Below are positions 42,530-51,900 of a stretch of 64,000 bases of DNA, piece by piece (position 1 is the first letter of the stretch; every line of letters begins with the position of its first letter). This DNA comes from Stenotrophomonas oahuensis (GTDB lineage Bacteria; Pseudomonadota; Gammaproteobacteria; Xanthomonadales; Xanthomonadaceae). The notes beneath the pieces were generated by a model that saw nothing but the letters and a program-made list of their open reading frames with translations, did not search any database and was not told the DNA's origin. The translations under genes and the position numbers were made by a program. The stretch spans positions 62,001-126,000 of the forward strand of contig NZ_CP115541.1 of NCBI RefSeq assembly GCF_031834595.1, read 5' to 3'.

Positions 42530-42907
42530 CTATGTCAGGGCTTCGGTCTCTTGTGCCTTGCCGAACCAGAAGTCGTTCGATGGCAGATGCAGCAGTCCCA
42601 GCGCCGCGAGCTTGATCGCGCCTACGCACCAGTCGAGAACGTCGAGCTGATCAAGGTTCGGAATGTAGGAAAACAAACCCAGGATCGCGACGGCGGTGTA
42701 CACCGTACGTGCCCAGCGTTTTCCCAACAGAATCAGAGCCAGCCAGGCAAACACCAGCAGGTAGATGACAGCAAGCGCGGTGTAAGGCAGCCAAAGCGCT
42801 ACCCCCAACGTGTTGGAAACGTCGGCCAGTTGCCAAATGGCGATCGCATGTGTTGCTACCAGCAATGCAATTGACAGCATCAAGGCGCGGGGAACTCGAC
42901 GGTCCAT
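42530..42907 (-). CDS. Hypothetical membrane protein with four helices
   Basis: The product is 125 residues from ATG 42907 (an ATG at 42946 is the alternative). Hydrophobic segments: ALMLSIALLVATHAIAIW, LWLPYTALAVIYLLVFAW, ARTVYTAVAILGLFSYI and VGAIKLAALGLLHL. No known family. It stands alone between the frameshifted gene and the tRNA-Pro remnant. Confidence 0.6.
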   Translation of the reverse strand: MDRRVPRALMLSIALLVATHAIAIWQLADVSNTLGVALWLPYTALAVIYLLVFAWLALILLGKRWARTVYTAVAILGLFSYIPNLDQLDVLDWCVGAIKLAALGLLHLPSNDFWFGKAQETEALT

Positions 42908-43012
42908 TTTTTCACCCGCCGGAAAGTGAATCCGGGAAACAGTCATGCTGCCCGAACGGGCGGTGGTGGTCTACGGTGCGTACCGCTGCTTGTGAGGATT
43001 TCCCGACCCAAC

Positions 43013-43046
43013 GAAAAAGGGCTCGAACGCGAGGTTCAAGCCCTTG
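43013..43046 (-). terminator. Terminator of the tRNA-Pro gene (now after a remnant)
   Basis: On the minus strand AAGGGCTTGAACCTCGCGTTCGAGCCCTT forms an imperfect stem followed by TTTTCG. Its place 15 bases after the tRNA 3' end matches the layout of the other tRNA genes here. Confidence 0.7.
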
Positions 43047-43060
43047 ATCTTCACCAACAA

Positions 43061-43108
43061 TGGTCGGGACGGCCGGATTTGAACCGACGACCCTCTGCCC
43101 CCCAGGCA
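43061..43108 (-). pseudogene. 3' half of a tRNA-Pro gene: probable attachment-site remnant
   Basis: The minus strand reads from a CTGGGGGGC anticodon-loop-like segment through GGTTCAAATCC (T arm) to CCGTCCCGACCA (acceptor and CCA), the 3' half of a proline tRNA. No matching CGGGACG 5' acceptor strand occurs where it should lie (about 43130-43140). Such a half, cut at the anticodon arm, is what a tyrosine integrase leaves at one end of an integrated element. Confidence 0.8.
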
Positions 43109-44066
43109 TCGCTCCTGACAACCTTAAGCGCTTGTCTGCTCAGTGTTTTTTGATCAAATTGCCTCTACCGAACATGGCAATTGGTGTCTTGTTAGATCAA
43201 TGGGTTACACCGCATTAGGGTGAGCCCGTTGGTCTTGACGCCGACCTCGGGGCGTTACCTCAGTAGAAAGCCGCTTCGTCCGGATCCGCAGGTAGCAGCC
43301 CCCGCTGCATTTCTTGTGACCTGTCCGAGCGACTTCTAGAGGCAACATTCAGCTCCTGCTGGGTTGTCCATCTAACTCAGACTCAACGAATTACGTGGGT
43401 CGCCTGCCGCGTGTCCCCTGCCTCGTTTCAGTCACCTGCGAATCCGGCTTGCATTCTGAACTCTGAGAAGTGGCGGACATCCCATCGCTCAACAATTGGG
43501 GTCACCATGCCCGATTCTTGGTGAAGGACCAGCGAATTCCCAACTGGGAGATGTTCAGGGGACGCAACAAGTTCACAAAAGAACCCCCGCCGCCCGCTAT
43601 GGCGGTAGCGAAGCGACGGAGAAAAGCTACTGCCGGATTACGGAAAGACCCGCAATGAGGGGCTCAATGCAGGTATAAGAAAGCCTGGCCCCAGATGCGA
43701 GGCGGGCTGAGGGAGCAGCCGCCGGAGAGTCACCCCGCACCTGGGATTCCGCCAGGGTGCGAGCCACCGATGTCTCCCCGCACTAAGTTGAAATCTGCTA
43801 TCGATGTAGTGAAGGCTACGCGAAAATCGCAAAGCGGCGATACGGACCTATACGAGCCGCGCCTGTCGGTCGTCCCACGACTTGACGATGAGCTCGCCAG
43901 CGAGCTTGCTGCCCTGCCCTCCACCTATCGTGTATCCGATCTGTAGCGGCACCTTATTGAAGCCAGTGCGAAGGGTAAAAGTTGCTCTTGCGACTCAACA
44001 AACCTGATGGCGCAAGACAAAAGCATAATCCTTTGACCCGCGCATGCAGCGCTCTCGGATGAAGCT
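43109..44066. other. Lower-GC region at the end of the mobile element
   Basis: Only small, weak reading frames are present in this stretch of about 950 bases. 43600-43765 is rich in self-complementary segments (for example GCACCTGG/CCAGGGTGC at 43736-43760 with one bulge) and could be a structured RNA or leader. A 58-residue frame follows at 43770. No integrase or transposase could be recognised. Confidence 0.5.
43770..43946 (+). CDS. Possible 58-residue hypothetical protein
   Basis: Reads MSPRTKLKSAIDVVKATRKS, then YEPRLSVVPRLDDELASELA to STYRVSDL. No clear ribosome site; a stable hairpin ends 9 bases before the start. No known family. Kept as tentative because the segment has no other gene. 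Confidence 0.3.
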   Translation: MSPRTKLKSAIDVVKATRKSQSGDTDLYEPRLSVVPRLDDELASELAALPSTYRVSDL

Positions 44067-45365
44067 TTACGCGACCCGAGGCAAGGCGAGTTCAAACGTG
44101 GTTCCTTTCCCAACTCGGGAAGTTACCGTCACAAATCCCCCGGCTTGGGTCACGGCGCTATGCACCTGGGGCAGCCCCAAGCCTGATCCTTCTCCTACGC
44201 GCTTGGTGGTGAAATAAACTTCAAAGATGCGCGACAGCACCTCCTCGCTCATCCCCGCGCCTGTGTCAGACACCGTCAACGTGAGATAGCGCCCGGCAGA
44301 ACGCGAGCCGTTTGATTCCTCAGGAGCAACTACTCGATAGCCGGTCCGAACATAGATGACGTCTTCAGGTCCACAAGCATCGCGAGCGTTCACGACGAGA
44401 TTCAGCAGCGCCCTCTCGATGGTGTTACGGTCAACCATAGCGCAACAGGTAGCTTCGCCAGGCTCTATGACCAAGTGTGCCCTAGAGCCCACCGCTTGGG
44501 TCAAAAGGACTTCCATTGCCGTCACCAACTGATGCAGATCAACCGATTCAGGAAGATATGGATGCTCTCTCGCAAAGCCCACCAGGCGCTGAGACATTTC
44601 AGCCCCCTGCTGCAGCGCAAGTTCCGCAGCCTTTAGCAGCCTAAGGTTGTTTTCCGTCAATTCACCGCTATCCACTACCAAGTCGACAGCAGTGGTTGCC
44701 GAATGGAGAAAGTTGTTTAGATCATGAACGACGCCAGCCAGCATCTGACCTACAGCCTCTCCTTTTTGAGCGTCCAATAGGATTAACTCAGCGGCTCGTT
44801 GCGCGGCCACTGCGAAGTCTCGCAACCGAGTCGCCTCAAAATGACGGACCTCAAGCTGCTGATATGCCAAGTTGGTGGCCAGCAATCGGGCTTCGCTGGA
44901 CTTTAGATTGTCCACGAGTGCCCGCTCTCGGCGCATTGCCGATTCAAGTTCAAGCCTCCCGACATCTGGGCCTCTATCGAAACTCTCAACAAGAAGAGCT
45001 GACGCCCGGCTCGCCTCCTCCAAGGAGGTGAAGTCCGTACTGACGGCGAGAATGGATTCGACTCGCCCTTGCTCTGTTATCGGACGAACCTTGACACGCC
45101 AAACCCGGCGTACACCATTGAAGTCCGGGCAGGCTGCCTCGAACTCGGAGTTCACACCTTCTGACGCTTTTCTAAGGGCTTCATCAATCAAACTTCTCTC
45201 GGAAGCAGGCCAAAGATCTCTCCAGTGCTTTCCTACCACCTGTGATGCGTGTTGGGCACCCAAGAGTTTTAATCCCCGACCATTCACGGCGGCGACTACT
45301 CCATCAAGGTCTATTTCCTTGATGCAGTCATCCAGCATCTCCAAGATTTGCCGATACCTGTTCAT
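44067..45365 (-). CDS. PAS sensor histidine kinase carried at the end of the prophage
   Basis: The product is 432 residues. PAS domain (about 5-115; MLDDCIKEIDLDGVVAAVN), a coiled coil (about 125-185), H-box GVVHDLNNFLHSATT, N-box LVVNARDACGPED, SDTGAGMS, and VGEGSGLGLPQVHS. It has no membrane segment and no receiver next to it. It lies between the tRNA-Pro remnant and the phage tail genes, and its codon use is less GC-rich than its surroundings, so it is probably cargo. The partner regulator is likely elsewhere in the chromosome. Confidence 0.88.
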   Translation of the reverse strand: MNRYRQILEMLDDCIKEIDLDGVVAAVNGRGLKLLGAQHASQVVGKHWRDLWPASERSLIDEALRKASEGVNSEFEAACPDFNGVRRVWRVKVRPITEQGRVESILAVSTDFTSLEEASRASALLVESFDRGPDVGRLELESAMRRERALVDNLKSSEARLLATNLAYQQLEVRHFEATRLRDFAVAAQRAAELILLDAQKGEAVGQMLAGVVHDLNNFLHSATTAVDLVVDSGELTENNLRLLKAAELALQQGAEMSQRLVGFAREHPYLPESVDLHQLVTAMEVLLTQAVGSRAHLVIEPGEATCCAMVDRNTIERALLNLVVNARDACGPEDVIYVRTGYRVVAPEESNGSRSAGRYLTLTVSDTGAGMSEEVLSRIFEVYFTTKRVGEGSGLGLPQVHSAVTQAGGFVTVTSRVGKGTTFELALPRVA

Positions 45366-45531
45366 GAAGTCCTAAAGCTGAACGCGTTTGGGTACTGGCT
45401 ATTCTCGCAGCCTTCACGCGGCCTACACCAAACAAATTTGTCGACGACAAGCCTGAATACGCTGAACGGTTCACCTTTGGCACTAGATCAAACGCGTCTG
45501 TTGCACCTCTATTGCTCATTGGATACGACTT

Positions 45532-45765
45532 TTATATCTCAACCTCCAATAGAGGCAGATTCGGCGCGGCTTCTATCATTCGCCCATCTCGTACCCAAGC
45601 GTTGTATGGAATCGCTTGGCTGAGTTGGCCGACTACGCGCATCTGCGCGCCATCGTACGTGGTGAGGCTGCTGGTGCCGTCCGCATTGTGCGCAGTGACC
45701 GTCCCAAGCAGTCGCGCCTGACCGCCCAGCAACCCATTGAAGTTGTCCCACAGTTCAGTCCGCAT
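45532..45765 (-). CDS. Small phage protein, last gene of the tail operon
   Basis: The product is 77 residues. ATG 45765 overlaps the end of the tail-tip gene by 11 bases. It reads MRTELWDNFNGLLGGQARLLG, then TVTAHNADGTSSLTTYDG and AQMRVVGQLSQ, a beta-rich pattern like small baseplate or tail-tip proteins. No firm family. Confidence 0.6.
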   Translation of the reverse strand: MRTELWDNFNGLLGGQARLLGTVTAHNADGTSSLTTYDGAQMRVVGQLSQAIPYNAWVRDGRMIEAAPNLPLLEVEI

Positions 45766-47566
45766 CGGTGTAGTGCCTCTCCAGGGTGATGGTCTGCTCG
45801 ATCACGACGGCCTTATCGTTGGTTCGCGCCTCGGTCCGTGCGGCGATACAGAGGCCGTGCCACGTGCCCTCTTGCCCAACCACCTCCACCAGGTCGAGCG
45901 GCTTCACTCGCCCCACCTCACCAGGCCGGAGCGGTCCGCCGAACAGCGGGATGACAAGCTCGACCAACGCCTGCTCGCCCCTGTCCGACAGAATGTTGCG
46001 ACCGCGCTCGGTGCCGGCCGCCGCCGTGCTGATGAGGGGACTGCTGGCCTGCGGCGCGAACAGCTGCCCCGCCTCACCACTGCGGCGCACTTTACAGGTG
46101 ACGCCCTTTCCGGCCAGCTCGCCGGTGACCACCACAGCGTCGTAGAGCGGCGCGCTGCGCATCTGCAGGCTTTCGTTGCTGACCACGTCCTCATAGACCA
46201 CGTGGTCAGGCGTGCGCTCCTTCCAGTGCCAGGGACTTTCGGGGTAACGCGCGCGCACCTGAAGCGCCTGGGCAGCCGGATCTGACTGCACTACCCCGCC
46301 ACTGGCCTCGGCGAGGCGGCTGATGGCATCCAGCGCGGTGGTCGCGTCATAGAACCAGGCTCCGGCCGGCACCACCCAATCCACCGTGTCATAGGACGCG
46401 GTGAACCCGGTATCTGCCAGTTCCTCGGTGACCAACTGGGCCACGGACCTGTCTTCTGTGGTCACCTTCACCCTGCCCGGGGCGTAGGGCGCGGCCAACA
46501 GTGCTGTGCGGGACCGGCCGGTCAGATTGATGCCACTGCCGCCCCACTCGCGACGGGTGCTGTAGCTCTCCACCAGCGCCGTCCAGACATAGCCATTGAG
46601 GGTGACCTCCACCTGGCGCGGGCCGTCCGCTGACGGCTTGAGCAGGGACAGCTGCGAGGTGTCGGCCAGCTCGAAGTCGAAGGTGGAACCCCAGGCATCG
46701 CAGCTGGTGTTAATGGAGACTCCGGCCATCTCGATAGGCAGGCGGTCCGGCAGGCGGACCACTGAGATACTGTTGATCACGACGTATGTCCTTTGATGAG
46801 GGCGCACCACGTAGCACGCAGCGACGCCCAGGTTCAGGGCGGCCAGGCCGCGTGTGCGAAGCGGCAGGCAGCTGAGGTTGAGTCCCACGCGCGCACCAGG
46901 CGTGCTGTAGGGCGGCGGCTCCGGCTCAGGCTCCGGCGGCGTAACCGGCGGCCGCACGATCCAAGGGAGGGGCTTCGCAGGCCCCCAAGGCAGGTCCCGC
47001 TTGCTCTCCCAACGAGACGCCACCTGCCAGGGCAGCTGACTCCTTCGGGACGTGATGGAGGCACTCCCCCATCGCATCAGCAGCTGCTGCGCCGTGGCGC
47101 GCAGCGTTCGGTATGGGAGGCGCACCGCCTGCCGCACCCGGCCACTCGAGCGCCATGCGAACCCGACCGCCGCATGGTGCCGGTCCATGGCTTGCCAGGG
47201 GACCGACACCGCCGTGCGCTGCTGTTCCATCCGGGCGGCCCAGCGAAGTCCGGTGACGCCAGCAGAAGAAGGGGCGAACGTCCAAGCCAACGACACGGAC
47301 GATCGTGCCGACGGCTGCTGCGGCCGCCAGCCGACCGAAGCCGAAGCGCGGCCTGAGCCGGCCTGCGACCATGCAACGGTGGCAATCCGGCCCATGCTGA
47401 GGCCGGGTTGCCAATACAGACCGACCGCCCGACGCAAGGTAGCGTCGGGCTGCTCGGGCGGATCCACGCTGCTCCACTCCACGCCGAGGTTGAGTGCGAC
47501 GTGTGAGCCGGCGGCCAGCGAGAGCGGCCCAAGGTTGAGGGAGACGCGCCTCCCGTCCGTGGCCAC
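45755..47566 (-). CDS. Phage tail-tip protein (baseplate hub-like)
   Basis: The product is 603 residues. GTG 47566, 4 bases after the preceding stop and with GAGGAG 7 bases ahead, was preferred over a longer start inside that gene. The N-terminal 250 residues are repetitive, with LNLG and (V/A)xWxx motifs (VSLNLGPLSL, HVALNLGVEW, RVGLNLSCLP, LAALNLGVAA). The C-terminal 350 (VVINSISVVRLPDRLPIEMA, FDFELADTSQLSLL, MRSAPLYDAVVVTGE) resemble tail hub proteins related to gpD/gp27. It probably forms the tail tip. Confidence 0.72.
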   Translation of the reverse strand: MATDGRRVSLNLGPLSLAAGSHVALNLGVEWSSVDPPEQPDATLRRAVGLYWQPGLSMGRIATVAWSQAGSGRASASVGWRPQQPSARSSVSLAWTFAPSSAGVTGLRWAARMEQQRTAVSVPWQAMDRHHAAVGFAWRSSGRVRQAVRLPYRTLRATAQQLLMRWGSASITSRRSQLPWQVASRWESKRDLPWGPAKPLPWIVRPPVTPPEPEPEPPPYSTPGARVGLNLSCLPLRTRGLAALNLGVAACYVVRPHQRTYVVINSISVVRLPDRLPIEMAGVSINTSCDAWGSTFDFELADTSQLSLLKPSADGPRQVEVTLNGYVWTALVESYSTRREWGGSGINLTGRSRTALLAAPYAPGRVKVTTEDRSVAQLVTEELADTGFTASYDTVDWVVPAGAWFYDATTALDAISRLAEASGGVVQSDPAAQALQVRARYPESPWHWKERTPDHVVYEDVVSNESLQMRSAPLYDAVVVTGELAGKGVTCKVRRSGEAGQLFAPQASSPLISTAAAGTERGRNILSDRGEQALVELVIPLFGGPLRPGEVGRVKPLDLVEVVGQEGTWHGLCIAARTEARTNDKAVVIEQTITLERHYTDAD

Positions 47567-47570
47567 CGCG

Positions 47571-47957
47571 CTACTCCTCGACGGCTGGGAGCACCCAGTC
47601 CTGGATGGCCGCGTTCTGCATCCCCGTATCGTCGTAGCCAATCACCGTCATGGGCAGATTCGGGTCAAGGCGGTCAATCCGCCAGGTGCCGTCAGTATTG
47701 CTCATCGTGCTGGCGATACAGATACCGGTACTCCGCTCCAGCACGTGGATCCGACCACGAGCCGGCTGATTCAGAATCCGGAAGCGCCCGTCGATCTCAT
47801 CCGGATCGTTCCCCGCCGGTCCCTCGCCCGCAAGAAACCCCGGCCCGGCAAACAGCTGGCGTGTCGATGGGCGCATGCCCATCCGCACGGCAAGGCTCGC
47901 CGGCACCAAACGGACGAGCGATGCCCTGAAGCCCATTCTTGCTGCGGAAATCGGCAT
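47571..47957 (-). CDS. Phage tail-associated hypothetical protein
   Basis: The product is 128 residues. Basic N-terminus, then GRFRILNQPARGRIHVLER, STGICIASTMSNTDG and WRIDRLDPNLPMTVIGYDD: a carboxypeptidase-regulatory-like beta-sandwich pattern seen in phage tail proteins. Start 47957 lies 3 bases after the preceding stop. Confidence 0.6.
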   Translation of the reverse strand: MPISAARMGFRASLVRLVPASLAVRMGMRPSTRQLFAGPGFLAGEGPAGNDPDEIDGRFRILNQPARGRIHVLERSTGICIASTMSNTDGTWRIDRLDPNLPMTVIGYDDTGMQNAAIQDWVLPAVEE

Positions 47958-47960
47958 GAG

Positions 47961-48953
47961 TTACCACTCGCTAGAGATGTCGATAAGCACCTGACCCATG
48001 TACGACTCGTTTGGGGACACCTGTTCAGACTGATACGTCTTAGCCAGCAACTCCGTCCCAGGCGCAAAGCCCGCTACGTCCCTCAGCACGGACATGTCAG
48101 GGAACGGACGCCTATGAAGTGGGGCATACAACCCGGGCATGAAGCCGCGGGGCATCATCGCGGCTTCTAGCAGTACCACTGGCGCGTACAGAAGCCCGTT
48201 GTTCACCGGGTAAGGATATGGCGGGAAATTGTTATCCATGCCAAACCCGCGAGTCAGCGTTTGTCCGTCTGCATACAGATTGCAGCGCAACGAGCCAGGC
48301 ACGCCTTGCGAGGTTCGAGCCAGGAAGCAGTACGTCGTCGTGTCGGAAGACGGATTACTGTTCATGGTGGACACGCAGCGGAGACCGTAGCCAATGGTGT
48401 TGGACGCCTCCGTATCCGATCCTTTGTAGGAAACCACGAAATTGTGACGGTCGCCGGGCTTGAGTGAGGAGATATCGCCTGCATAGTGCGGATGCATAGA
48501 CGCAGCCGCGTAGCTGGCAAATGCGTTGTACGTATCAATGAAGAGGTAGAAGAACTTCTCATTGCCCACCGCGACCCATGCACGCCCTTCGCTGCTGGCA
48601 ACGAAGGATTTTTCCCATCGCGATCCCGCCGCCTTGAGCGCCACCGACGGCGTCGCATCCGTACCCGTATCAATGTCGGTCATGGAAGAGTAGCCGCGCA
48701 CCAGCGCCGAACGCTGCGCGGTGTCGTCCACGCGCAGGTAGTAGCCCGTCCCATTGAGCACGGAATTACGGTACGCCCTCACATTCGTGCCGGTGAACGC
48801 CTTGGTCCATCCCATCCCGGGCTTGCGATTGGTCCCGCTGCCGTACCCATCCACCAGCAGCAGGTCCAGCAACGCCACCAGCGCACCGGGGTCACCGGAC
48901 AGCAGCGGTGCGCCCGGGTCAGAACTCTTGTAAACAGTAGGGGTCAAGCTCAT
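47961..48953 (-). CDS. Phage tail protein (330 residues)
   Basis: The start overlaps the stop of the next-upstream gene (ATGA). It opens MSLTPTVYKSSDPGAPLLSG, has GTGYYLRVDDTAQRSALVRG and the repeated WVAVGNEKFFYLFIDTY type of phage structural proteins, and ends in MGQVLIDISSEW. Such proteins are found beside tail-tip genes in siphophages of pseudomonads and relatives. The role (tail fibre base or tip decoration) is not certain. Confidence 0.65.
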   Translation of the reverse strand: MSLTPTVYKSSDPGAPLLSGDPGALVALLDLLLVDGYGSGTNRKPGMGWTKAFTGTNVRAYRNSVLNGTGYYLRVDDTAQRSALVRGYSSMTDIDTGTDATPSVALKAAGSRWEKSFVASSEGRAWVAVGNEKFFYLFIDTYNAFASYAAASMHPHYAGDISSLKPGDRHNFVVSYKGSDTEASNTIGYGLRCVSTMNSNPSSDTTTYCFLARTSQGVPGSLRCNLYADGQTLTRGFGMDNNFPPYPYPVNNGLLYAPVVLLEAAMMPRGFMPGLYAPLHRRPFPDMSVLRDVAGFAPGTELLAKTYQSEQVSPNESYMGQVLIDISSEW

Positions 48954-51900
48954 GCGTTATCTCCGGAAACGTTGCCTACTACGAGGAAGCGGGTGGAATC
49001 CACAACGCCCTCGGGAGCGCCTGGAAGGGTCGTGCGGACCAGCCACACCGGGGCCAGGCCGCCGATGGTGTTGAACCGCACGACGTTGTTGGTGGACCAG
49101 CCCGCACCCCAGCCCTGCCGGCGGATCGTGAAGTAAGGACGGTTGGTGCGCGGGTTGATGGGGGCGCAATCCACGCTGATGCTGCCGGTGGCAATCGTGC
49201 CCACCGTCTCGCCGATCACTTCAAAGCTGGTTGCATTGGTGAAACGGATTGCCCAGCGTTCCGTGATGGCGTCGCTGTTGGTCAGCACCAGCGGGAAGTC
49301 GGTGTCGTTGTAGGTGCCGGGCGCGGAGCTGCCCGCCGGCAGGTCGCTCCACGTGTTGCTCCACGCGGCCTGGTCGAACAGGTTGACGACGCGGGCCTGC
49401 AGATCCAACGAACCATTGGCCTCACCCAGTCGCAAGGCTGTGCTGATCATGGCCTCGCCGGCCGGATAGTCGTGACTGAGTCCGTTGTTCAGCTCGATTT
49501 CGCCGGTGATCTGCGGCTGCACCACCAGGCGACGGTCTTCAATGCGCTCTGACACAACGATGGGCAGCTGGTAGGCGGAGAGGTTCAGCGGACTACTGAA
49601 GGTCAACCGCCCCTGCTCGAGGTCGTAGGTGTACCAGGCGCTGTCTACCGGGACGCCCAGGGCGTCCACAACCTCCACGGCCGCGACGCGCGTGCGGCCG
49701 AAGGCCACAACCTGATTCGCCTGCGGCGAGGCGATGCTGTGCTTTACGGTGTGATGGACCAGCACCGTCTGCCCCGCCTTGAAGGCAGGCACGCGGCCAT
49801 CGGCGGGCAGTCGGACCGACTCCAATCCGATCACCACGGCGGAGAGCGGGATCGAGCGAAACACCACCGCACCGATGAAGATGGTGCCGGGGAGCACCAA
49901 AGTGGGCTTCCAGACCTGATCGCCCACCACGGTCGCCGGATCATACCAAGGCTGACCTTCGTTGCCGGCGGCGGGCACCATCTGCCCGAAGGAGACCTTG
50001 GCTACACCGGTCTCCCAGTCAACCGTACCGGTGATCTGCCCCCCGTTGATGTTGCCGTTGACATCGGTCGTGGCAATGAGCTGCTGCCCATCGACGGTGA
50101 CCGCCCGCATCGTGAATACCCCCGCCCGCAGCGGCGAGCCGGGGGCGCGGAAGTACACACTGGCCGTGCCCGGATCGGCTACGCGCGTAAGCAGCGACTG
50201 GATGACCACCGTATTGGCACCGCCGGCCGACCACTGGGTGAGGTTCACCGCCCCTGCGGCATAGTCAATGGAGCCACCGTACGTGCCCGCCCCGGACACC
50301 GGATCGATGTTGTAGTACAGGCCGCCATTGCGGTCGACATAGGTCCGCCCCTTGTAGGTGAAGCGGACGCTGCCGGGCACGATGCTGTCGCTGATCGTTG
50401 GCGTGAGCAGCAGCTGCACCGGCGGCAGCGGGAGCGCCTCGGTGGAGGTAGTCTGGGTTTCACCCGCGACCATCCAGCCCAGCGAGATCAGAGTGCCCGC
50501 CGAGAAGATCGCCTCCACGTCCTTGCGGTGGTAGCCGATGACCTTCAGGCCGCGACCGGTCACCACCTCATAGATCGGTATCGAGACAGCATGCACGGTG
50601 AACTTGCCGGCCTGCAGGTTCAGCGCACCGGTGGCGTAGTTGATCGAGCCGAGCGTCGCCGTCAGGGACTGCCCATCAATCTCAACCCCGACGACATTGC
50701 CCTGCCCGTCGTCGCGTGCCGTGACACGCATGACCTGGGGCGCACCGGGAAGCCCATCAGCGCCCTTGTTGACCGAAATCAACCAGTCCAACCGGAGGCT
50801 ACCGGCCGACACCGGTCCCTCCGGAATCTGGATTGGAACGACGCCGGACGCATCGGGCACAGGCTGCACGGTCAGAGCCAGCGCCTGCCCATAGTCATAC
50901 TCACATGCGAGCTGGCTGTCCGCGTCAGGCAGCGACACCGGACGGATCATCACCTCGCCGGTGGCGTAGGTGATCGACCCTCGCACGGATGCCCCGATCA
51001 ACAACCGGCCCGCACCGTCATCCGTGACCAGCACATCGTTGCCACCCACGCGCAGGGTGAACCGCGCCGTGCCCGGCACCACGCCGTCGTTGCCAAGCAG
51101 GAAGTGCAGCGCCGGTGGTTCAATGGCCGCATCACCGGCCCGGGCCTCAGCCAGCACCGGCGTGCCCCAGCTGGTGAGCACGCTGCTGTCCAGATCCGGC
51201 AGCGCGCCGGCCGTGAGCACCACCGCACCGGTCGCGTAGTTGATCGAACCACTACCCTGGCCCGGCTTTCCCACCAACTGGCCCTGCCCGTTGTCCTGCA
51301 GGCGGTTCCACTTACCCAAGGCGCGGTAATCCACAACCACCGTTCCCGGGGCCGGCAGGGGGGCGATCTGGAACAGCCAGTTGTAGCCCTGGTTGTTGCG
51401 GGTGACCTCCACCTGGTCGGAGAAGCCCTGCGCCACGATGGCACCCGCTGGCCGCGCAGTCACGCTGATGGCCGTGGAACCCACGTTGTTGGCGCTTACC
51501 ATCGTGATGGAGCCGGCCTGGTAATCCACAGATCCCGACCAGGGCGAGGAACCGGTGGAGGCCAGTGCCCCCTTGCCGTCATCGGTCAGCTCGACACTGC
51601 CGGCCACAACCCTGACCGAGCCGAGCACCATGGGCGTGCCCAGGAAACGCGTAACGCCGACACCGGCCGAGAAGCCCGAGGAGAAGTTCAGGGTCAGCGC
51701 ACCAGCGGCACCGGCCGGCACGTAGCTGATCGTCCCCAGACCTGCCAGCACGTCACTGACCGGCGTCTCGGCCGTCGAGGTGGGCACGATGGTCACGTAT
51801 GGGGTGTCGACTTGGACCATCAGATCGCCCGGCTTGGCCGCCGTGGTCAGGCGCTTGACGCTGTGATAACTGGTAGCGTCAACCACGTTGGTTTCATAAA

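Noticed and set aside
43061..43140. Complete tRNA-Pro
   Set aside because: The 5' acceptor strand and D arm are absent at the expected distance, so only the 3' half is supported.
43109..43770. Group II intron, retron or diversity-generating element at the structured stretch
   Set aside because: No reverse transcriptase frame is present and no intron boundary or template/variable repeat pair could be seen.
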